NCBI GenBank assembly: GCA_004151065.3
Contig: NWUY0300074987.1
Span: 1-14,666 of the forward strand
DNA from: Larix sibirica
Lineage: Eukaryota; Streptophyta; Pinopsida; Pinales; Pinaceae
Direction: 5' to 3'
Length of the DNA: 14,666 bases
In this document: positions 9,895-14,666 of the stretch, one piece after another
How positions within the stretch are numbered: the first letter of the stretch is position 1
Layout: each line of letters opens with the position of its first letter
Notes under the pieces: generated by a model
Databases searched by the model: none
Seen by the model: the letters and a program-made list of their open reading frames with translations, nothing else
Told to the model about the DNA's origin: nothing
Made by a program: the position numbers and the translations under genes

Positions 9895-12800
9895 TATTGT
9901 AAAGATATAAACAAAAACGCTTGTTCAGTGCTTTTATGATCGGCAGAGACATTAACATACAAGTGAATTTGCTATGACACCTTGATGTTTGAATGGAATG
10001 GTCAATTTTCTTGATGCGAGGATTTCAGTCAAACAAGATTTTCAATGTCACAAAAAAGCATGACCAAGTTGACTTTCTAAAAGTGCCAAAATCATATGAA
10101 AAGTAACAGTGATGTTTTAAGAAGTGTTTTTTTGTGGCATTGATGAGAAACACTGATTACACTGTAAATAAAAAATTGAGGCATCTTCCATGCCCAGTAC
10201 TGTGGCAGTTTGCACGTGCATGGCCCTATCCAGCCAGCACTCATCCTCATCCTTGTATTTCTTTCATACCTACAAATGAAAAGTGTATAACTGACAACAT
10301 GAGTTTCGGTGGCATGTTCTTGTCTTTGTCTCTCCATTCTCTGCTCTGCTTGTCTCAAATTGGTAACAGAGCCTAACCAGACCTTTTATTAGGGATGCAT
10401 CCGCTGTGTTCAGTCATGAGTGCACCCTGCTGCACGTGCCCTCTCATGTGGCACAGATGTTTTTTCCCTCTTTCCTGTGCACACCCTGCAACCTCGGCCT
10501 CACCAATGCACTAGCCACTTTTATGCGGCTGATTAATGATATTTTTGGTCACAGCTTGGGGTGTTTGTTGTTGCATATCTTGATGGTATTCTGGTCCGCA
10601 GTAAGACCTGGGAGGATCACTTAAGACATGTACACACAGTGTTGGATTTGCTTTGCCAGCACAAGCTTCAGGCAGATATGAAACAGTATTATTTTGTTCA
10701 GACTTCCATCACATATTTAGGCTTTGTCATCAAAGACCAGCCAAAGTCAAAATTCTCAAGGAATGGCCCATTCCTTCTAGCACCACAGATTTGAAAATTT
10801 CTTAGGCAGCATGAACTTCTATAGGAATTTCGATTGCAGTTACTTCATATCGCCCACCATCTTCATTAGCTTGAAAATCAGAATACTCACTTGGGGTCCA
10901 ACAACTGCTAAAGCTTTTCACAGACTAAAAGATGCTCTGTCCTCTACTTCAGTGCTTGTACTCCCAGATCTACAACAGCCTTTCGAGCTTGAGACTAATG
11001 CCTTACAGTATGCCATAGGTCAGTACTTGGTACTTACGCAGGGAGGCCATCTAGTGATCTATCATTTGGAGACCTTGCAACAAGCTAAGTTAAACTATAG
11101 CACCTATGACAAGGAATTCTACACCTTGGTCAAAAAGCATTAAAGCAATGAAGACACTATCTTGTGGGCAACAAGGTTATCTTGCATACTGATCACCCAC
11201 CTCTCCAGTGCTTGAATTCTCAATCCAGATTTAGGAACAATGTCACATGAAAGACACTTCTTATTCCCAGAAATTCCATTTGGTCATCAAGTATAAGAAA
11301 AGTGACAGCAGCAAGGTAGCTGACCTTCTCAGTCTCCCTCTTGGTCGGGGACTTACCATTTTGGATACTCGATGACCTGTTTATGAGGGACGGAAGGATC
11401 TTTATTTCCAAGATCCAAATTTTGGTCCAACTATTGCTGCACTACAACAACCCAATATGGTTAGGTTCTCTACCTAGATTACCACTTATGAGATTGGTTC
11501 CTCTATAAGTTGAATCAGTTTAGTGTCCCTACCAGTCCTGCTCCCCATATTCTCCATCAAGAAGCTCGTTCTTCCTCCTATAATGGCATTTTGGGGTAAG
11601 AAATACTTTACAACATCTACAGCTTTCTTTGCATTGGCATTACATGCAGAAGCAAGTGGAAGCTTTCATTCGTCAGTGTTTTCTTTGTAGTCAATACAAA
11701 CCTGCCAATCAAAAGTTTGTATTGTATCGGCCACTACCAGTGCCTTCTCACCCCTGGAAGTCCATTTTTGTGGGGGTTTTGAGTGGATTTCCTTGGAATC
11801 AGTGCCACCATGATTCCATATTTGAAGTGGTTTGTCGCATCTCCAAGATGGAAATCTCCACTCCATTTACAAGTACATAAATGCTACACAAGCTGCAGAC
11901 TTGTTTGTCAAGCATCAAGCATGTATAGAGCCATTTTCAGTTGCCTCTTACCTATTATTTCTGATTGTGACTCACAGTTCCTTAGTCACTTTTGGTGAAC
12001 CTTGTGGAGGCTTCATGGCTATCAGGAATATTTCTCTTCTTATTTCCATCCAGACTGATGGTTAATCACACCTTATTAGCTTACGGCTGTTTCTTCCATC
12101 ACCAAATATGTCTGACTAGAAAAAGAAGTAAGAAAAGGCTTCCTCCTTTCTGCCAAAATTCAGGAGTCTCTCCAGCATACACAAGCCAATTTCGGTACTT
12201 CATGATCAACATCGAGCTTCTCATTCTTTCAATGTTGGTGATCAAGTATGGATTCACCTGGATAAACAGAGAGGTTCAAGAACAAGCAACATCACAAGCT
12301 TAAGCCAATCCGATATAGGCCCCACACTATGTCGAAGTGGTCAGTCGGTCCCAGTTCCTTTCAATTGGCTCTGCCAGCTCAACTTGGCATCCATGACGTT
12401 GTTAATGTTAACCAGATCAAGTTATATGAGCCCAGCCCTCTAGCTTGGAGGAAGAGGTCTCACACACTCATCCTCAGAACACTATCCCAGATATTCAAAC
12501 GCCTTATCCAAGGACATCTTGCTTGATGTCATGATTTGCACCACTCAACCGAAGCACACTACTTATTTGGTCTGTCACAAAGGTATTCTACCACAACAGG
12601 CCAAATAATTCTCCAAGCTAGCTTTCTTTGAGAAGTTTTCTCATCTACAACACAGGTTGAGGACAACTTCTTTGAAGAGATGAAATGATGAGGGATATTG
12701 ATCATATCATAAATATCTCCTCTTAGTTGGCATGTACAGTTCACTAACTGCGTATAAAATTGACGGATTGGGGCATCTTTGCATGCCCAATTCTGGGGAA

Positions 12801-14666
12801 GTTTGCAAGCGCATGGCCTTATCTAGACAGTGTTCATCCTCGTCCTTGTATTTCTATTTATACCTACTAATGAAGAGTGCACAGCATCAGTTTTTGGCAG
12901 CATCTTATTATGTTTGTCTATCGATTCGTTGATCTGCTCATATCAGGCACAGCACCTACTTTGTAAAGGATCAAAATAAGCATGGAGAGAGAACCCAAGA
13001 TGAGACTTATTTTCATAAAACTCAAGAGGGCTCTTTTGAATTCAGGGACACAGTTTCTACATTTTCACCCTATCCCTTTGGACCATCAGAGCATACAAAT
13101 TTTAAATGTCCCCTTGATGCCAAAGAACAGCTCACATCCTAGAGAAGATAAGAGTTACAACCTATTACACCATTGCAAAAACAACTTTGCATAATGCATC
13201 TATCTTCCATGTCAGCACGGAAAAAAGAAAAAGAATGATATTTCCTTATCATACTGTGAGTCGAGAATCTTTGCACCAAGTGCCATTCCAGAAGAACACC
13301 AGAACCTATTGAGGGACATATAATACTTGCTTCAATGGTTATAATAACCAATTTTGTGGCAAACTGACTTTCCAAAGTTAAAATTACACTTCAGACCATG
13401 GTCTCACAGAAAGGAAAAAGGATTAGCTGCAGTATTATAGTTTCAAATGGTATAACCTGTGCCTAGAATGCTAAATGGCATCATGGTCAAACACATTAAT
13501 ACTGTAGCACTCTGATGTTATGGTTGGTCTATGATAGAAAATGTTTTCTATTTCAGCAGTTACATAATACAGACTTCATATTTCCAGGGTTACGATACTA
13601 TAGAAATCACATGCAAGGACAAACATATGAAAAAATAAAATTTTCTCCTTGTTGCTCATGTTGTCTTTGCATTTTACAGGTCTGACAATAACTGTTGGGA
13701 ATCTGCTTTCATAACCGTAGCAGTTGGAAATTTACAAACCAATAAATTGTCATTGTCTGCTGATCACAGCAGCAGAAAAGCAGCACAAAATTAGTTGGCA
13801 TTAATCATGAAAGATGATGCTCTAGCTCAGGACAGTTGCAAGAAATGGTGTGAAGGCTTCCAACTGGAGCTTTTCAGAGCACAAGATTTGTTTGGAGAAC
13901 ATCCAAGAACAGCTCTGGGGGATTTATGGATCACAGAACACTTTATGGGCATATTTTTGTTGAATTACCATATGGATTGGGCCTAAAAGGCAGATTTTGT
14001 TGAATTCTCCAGAGGAGCAGAATAATTTAATTAACAGGCATGCCATTTCTTATGTTAAATTGATTAGAAACACAAATAGGCAGTGCAGGCATTTAAAACG
14101 CAGCATTAAAAATAAGTCAAATATACAATTTACTGAAAAGGAAAGAAAGATTAAGAAAGAGACTAACTAGTTCTGATTTTCGAGCTGTCGAACCCGCCAG
14201 CATTTTAGCAAAATTCTCCAAGAGTTTCTTCTCCTCATTTGCAGCACATTCCTTCAAAAATTTATTTGCATTGAAAAAAATTCAGCCAAATAGCAATATG
14301 AACATAATAAAGTAAGTAATCAGAAGGTAAAAAAGATCTAGACTAAGAAATTAGTCTACCTCAAATTTTCTTTCAAGATCCTCCAGCTTCTTGTCATTAA
14401 CTATTTGCATTTCTTCCACAAACAGACTAAGCTTAGATGCATGTCTTTCAAGTGTTGCAAAGAAATCCGTATTGACCTTTGAAATTACCCTTGTGGACTC
14501 TATAGTTCTTTGAATTGCCTGCACTCATTGAATTTTGGAATATAAAATTGTAAACTTGGTAGCAGTTGAATTGAATTCTGTGAAAGAATTTGACTCCCAT
14601 ACAACACTTCAAAAGTTAAAAAGATTGGATATGTGACAACCTCCAGCTGTTGATGGGCATATGAAG
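8063..14666 (-). CDS. KIN5: Kinesin-5 (BimC/Eg5 class) motor, C-terminal part, eight exons, 5' end outside window
   Basis: Kinesin-5 is a homotetrameric plus-end motor that cross-links and slides antiparallel microtubules in the spindle and phragmoplast. Joining 14641-14666, 14360-14518, 14168-14251, 9050-9255, 8838-8939, 8637-8746, 8396-8547 and 8063-8290 gives about 354 codons in one frame with GT-AG introns throughout. Seen: stalk segments such as ASKLSLFVEEMQ and ECAANEEKKLLE, a tail with LLSSIDSSLKLDHDVC, then CTTPRRRPISLPS and SIEQLRTPPFDELLQTF near the end. These match my recollection of plant kinesin-5 tails (tobacco TKRP125, Arabidopsis KIN-5 proteins), which are roughly 1,000 residues long, so about a third is here and the motor domain lies beyond 14666. 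The T-P-R-R of the BimC box fits a CDK site. No frameshift or internal stop is seen, so the gene looks functional. The family call is firm; the subtype is not resolvable. Confidence 0.93.
8291..8395 (-). other. 105-base stop-free intron of the kinesin-5 gene
   Basis: The donor is GTGAGA and the acceptor AACCAG. The intron is exactly 35 codons, in frame with both flanking exons and without a stop. If retained it would insert 35 mostly hydrophobic and basic residues (it contains LFLSKLLAKLVVKGK) directly before the BimC box. Family comparison favours removal. Confidence 0.8.
8396..8547 (-). CDS. KIN5: Kinesin-5 exon g (tail)
   Basis: The exon has 152 bases. The acceptor is GCAG before 8547 and the donor is ATG/GTGAGA at 8395. 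It encodes SLKLDHDVCINIHSII, then HYGKVVETTNQAEKYLQEEYM. The following 105 bases are also open, so a simple frame scan fuses this exon to the last one. The family pattern places the EEY motif a couple of residues before the PSC-TP motif, which supports splicing here. Confidence 0.9.
8637..8746 (-). CDS. KIN5: Kinesin-5 exon f (tail)
   Basis: The exon has 110 bases. The acceptor is CTTGCAG before 8746 and the donor is a consensus GTAAGT at 8636. It encodes SGTEANQLLLADFTQ to NDNLLSSID. The last Ser codon is split 1+2 and leads into SLKLDHDVC in the next exon, recreating the LLSSID-SLKLDHD pattern of plant kinesin-5. Confidence 0.93.
8838..8939 (-). CDS. KIN5: Kinesin-5 exon e (tail)
   Basis: The exon has 102 bases. 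The acceptor is CATGCAG before 8939 and the donor is CAA/GTATGC at 8837. It encodes MMKATAAGVQW then LERSNVEAVGSIIK with a split final Lys codon. The combination of a conserved Trp and the downstream LE-R-NV pattern fits the plant kinesin-5 tail. Confidence 0.92.
9050..9255 (-). CDS. KIN5: Kinesin-5 exon d (stalk/tail)
   Basis: The exon has 206 bases. The acceptor is TTCTTCAG before 9255 and the donor is TG/GTAAGG at 9049. The peptide runs VQSAVQNLRENA to HSCMEEILQE, with the final codon split 2+1 to give Cys with the next exon. A block of conserved polar and heptad-like sequence (MSSMRHDASDTQNQW) fits the kinesin-5 stalk-tail transition. The open frame continues upstream into the intron only by chance. 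Confidence 0.92.
9744..9892. repeat. 84-base-spaced direct repeat with GA microsatellite in the second copy
   Basis: CTTAATAGCAGAAGTGACAT at 9744 recurs at 9828 with two differences, followed in both copies by TGAAAATTC. The first copy then has a short GAGAGAG. The second has 31 bases of GA repeat (9862-9892, about 15 units). Confidence 0.85.
10110..10357 (+). repeat. 5' LTR of the gypsy element
   Basis: This 248-base stretch begins TGATG and ends TCTCA, directly before the primer-binding site. It aligns with the 3' LTR: 10175-10285 matches 12767-12879 with about one difference in six positions by hand count. The first 60 bases are more diverged, so the left boundary is approximate. Confidence 0.75.
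10361..10373 (+). promoter_or_regulatory. Primer-binding site (initiator Met tRNA type)
   Basis: TGGTAACAGAGCC differs at one base from TGGTATCAGAGCC, the usual plant sequence complementary to the 3' end of initiator Met tRNA. It lies three bases after the LTR end, as expected for minus-strand DNA priming. Confidence 0.85.
10487..11143 (+). pseudogene. Gypsy pol: reverse transcriptase (C-terminal half) and RNase H start, broken
   Basis: The reverse transcriptase is picked up at GLTNALATFMRLINDIF (10496-10546). The frame shifts just before 10561 and continues with VVAYLDGILV, where the polymerase YxDD box reads YLDG (second Asp to Gly at 10585-10587). Thumb sequence follows (DHLRHVHTVLDLL, YLGFVIKD), with another frameshift near 10740-10810. 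From 10811 an open stretch of 110 codons holds MNFYRNF, WGPTTAKAFHRLKDAL, VLPDLQQPFELETNA and LNYSTYDKEF. The ETDA motif of RNase H reads ETNA (10997-10999), losing a catalytic Asp. Confidence 0.88.
11144..11345 (+). pseudogene. Gypsy pol: RNase H remainder, broken
   Basis: HTDHPPLQCLNSQSRF is readable from 11185, matching the HTDHxPL motif of retroelement RNase H. KYKKSDSSKVADLLS follows from about 11290, the usual end of the domain. Stops and a frame change lie between them. Confidence 0.8.
11540..12303 (+). pseudogene. Gypsy pol: integrase, broken
   Basis: The zinc-finger region keeps its C-x2-C (RQCFLCSQ, about 11677-11700), but the second His appears lost (YNGILG where the family has a Gly-His-Phe-Gly pattern). 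In the core, the first catalytic Asp of the DDE triad is replaced: SIFVGVLSGFP has Gly at 11773-11775. The second Asp survives in ISDCDSQFLSHFW (about 11956-11995). The Glu region is scrambled by frameshifts. Downstream, IQESLQHTQA and the HLDKQ-like stretch before 12300 are displaced over two frames. Confidence 0.83.
12304..12673 (+). pseudogene. Gypsy pol C-terminus: GPY/F-like module and chromodomain-like remnant
   Basis: SFQLALPAQLGIHDVVN and VNQIKLYEPSPLA (12358-12460) match the module after the integrase core in chromoviruses. Further on, TYLVCHKGILPQQAK then, after a stop codon, FFEKFSHLQH (about 12559-12650) resemble a chromodomain, which steers integration by binding histone marks. 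The chromodomain call is by pattern and less certain than the first part. Confidence 0.65.
12674..12685 (+). other. Polypurine tract of the gypsy element
   Basis: GAAGAGATGAAA lies directly before the TGATG start of the 3' LTR. It is purine-only apart from one T, the position and composition expected for the plus-strand primer. Confidence 0.6.
12686..12945 (+). repeat. 3' LTR of the gypsy element
   Basis: This 260-base stretch begins TGATG and ends TATCA, aligning end to end with the 5' LTR. It keeps a TATAAAA at 12753-12759, which is degenerate in the 5' copy, and has a six-base insertion near 12761. Confidence 0.75.
14168..14251 (-). CDS. KIN5: Kinesin-5 exon c (stalk)
   Basis: The exon has 84 bases and 28 complete codons. 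The acceptor is GAAG before 14251 and the donor is CTA/GTTAGT at 14167. The peptide begins ECAANEEKKLLE and ends ARKSEL, which continues into VQSAVQNL of the next exon across the 4.9 kb intron. That join reproduces the family pattern, which is the main support for placing both splice sites. Both ends are phase 0. Confidence 0.9.
14360..14518 (-). CDS. KIN5: Kinesin-5 exon b (stalk)
   Basis: The exon has 159 bases and 53 complete codons. Its acceptor is TGCAG before 14518 and its donor is GAG/GTAGAC at 14359. The peptide contains NTDFFATLERHASKL and VNDKKLEDLERKFE, heptad-rich charged sequence typical of the C-terminal stalk of plant kinesin-5. Both ends are phase 0, so skipping this exon would keep the frame. 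Confidence 0.9.
14641..14666 (-). CDS. KIN5: Kinesin-5 exon a (partial, at window edge)
   Basis: On the minus strand the last 26 bases read as an open stretch ending in HQQLE, followed by a GT at 14640-14639. The phase (ending on a full codon) agrees with the next exon, and the resulting 122-base intron (14519-14640) is in the size range of the other short introns. The donor is GTTGTC, which is a poor match beyond GT, so this exon is less certain than the rest. Confidence 0.55.

Larger units (their letters stand above)
10110..12945 (+). mobile_element. Ty3/gypsy chromovirus-like LTR retrotransposon, internally deleted and decayed
   Basis: The element reads on the plus strand, opposite to the host gene. 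Order seen: LTR, primer-binding site, reverse transcriptase (second half), RNase H, integrase, GPY-like and chromodomain-like tail, polypurine tract, LTR. At 2,836 bases it is about half the usual 5-6 kb. Gag, protease and the first part of the reverse transcriptase are gone between 10374 and about 10487. Frameshifts and stops break all pol domains, so it cannot move by itself. The integrase-to-tail wording (VEAFIRQCFLCSQ, QLGIHDVVNVNQIKLYEPS) fits plant chromoviruses. I could not find a convincing target-site duplication: 10105-10109 and 12946-12950 differ. Confidence 0.88.
9256..14167 (-). other. 4,912-base intron of the kinesin-5 gene
   Basis: This intron is bounded by GTTAGT (14167) and TTCTTCAG (9256) on the minus strand. 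The other six introns measure 89, 91, 105, 108, 110 and 122 bases. It contains an antisense Ty3/gypsy element (10110-12945), a GA microsatellite and an 84-base-spaced repeat. I recognise nothing in 9256-9740 or in 12946-14167. A 63-codon open stretch at 13795-13986 (plus) has no recognised motif and I do not call it a gene. Confidence 0.88.

Noticed and set aside
10105-12950. Target-site duplication of the gypsy element
   Set aside because: The five bases before 10110 and after 12945 do not match, even allowing one change. Decay or a misplaced boundary could explain it.
13795-13986. 63-codon open stretch on the plus strand inside the large intron
   Set aside because: There is no family pattern, no conserved motif and no transcript signal. 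It could be a fragment of an unknown repeat, but nothing supports that.

Overview
The window is nuclear DNA of a land plant, probably a gymnosperm. It is AT-rich and has no prokaryotic gene organisation. It carries the 3' part of a split kinesin-5 gene on the minus strand and degenerate remnants of three plant retroelement types (Ty1/copia, LINE, Ty3/gypsy chromovirus). The land-plant call is firm. The gymnosperm call is inference, resting on one intron swollen by old LTR-element debris and on how decayed all the elements are.

Left flank, 1-4516. A Ty1/copia remnant lies on the minus strand at 1-781: gag start, protease DSGA motif, then the pre-integrase zinc region running off the window edge. 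A degenerate initiator-Met primer-binding site sits just upstream at 890-901. Beyond it, 903-2868 is possibly a very long LTR, with a TATA box, a 400-base tandem duplication and 60-base repeats. A LINE remnant follows at about 2990-4340, also minus: ORF1 with DUF4283-like and zinc-knuckle segments, then the start of the ORF2 endonuclease. Its reverse transcriptase is missing.

Middle, 4399-8062. No gene is recognised. The stretch is marked by several unrelated local duplications (61, about 320, 64, 109 and 95 base spacings), and the part next to 8062 is the 3' flank of the kinesin gene.

Right half, 8063-14666 (minus). Eight exons encode about 354 C-terminal residues of a kinesin-5 (BimC/Eg5 class) mitotic motor: stalk, tail, BimC box with a TPRR CDK-type site, and the natural stop codon. 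Six of the seven introns are 89-122 bases long. The seventh is 4,912 bases and holds an antisense chromovirus of 2,836 bases with both LTRs, primer-binding site, polypurine tract, and pol pieces from reverse transcriptase to chromodomain. That element has lost gag, protease and the start of the reverse transcriptase, and carries substitutions at catalytic aspartates in three enzymes. The last intron (105 bases) is a multiple of three and stop-free, so its retention would keep the frame open.

I see no undescribed multi-gene system. The most interesting items are the exitron-like intron, the single inflated intron, and the concentration of unrelated tandem duplications.
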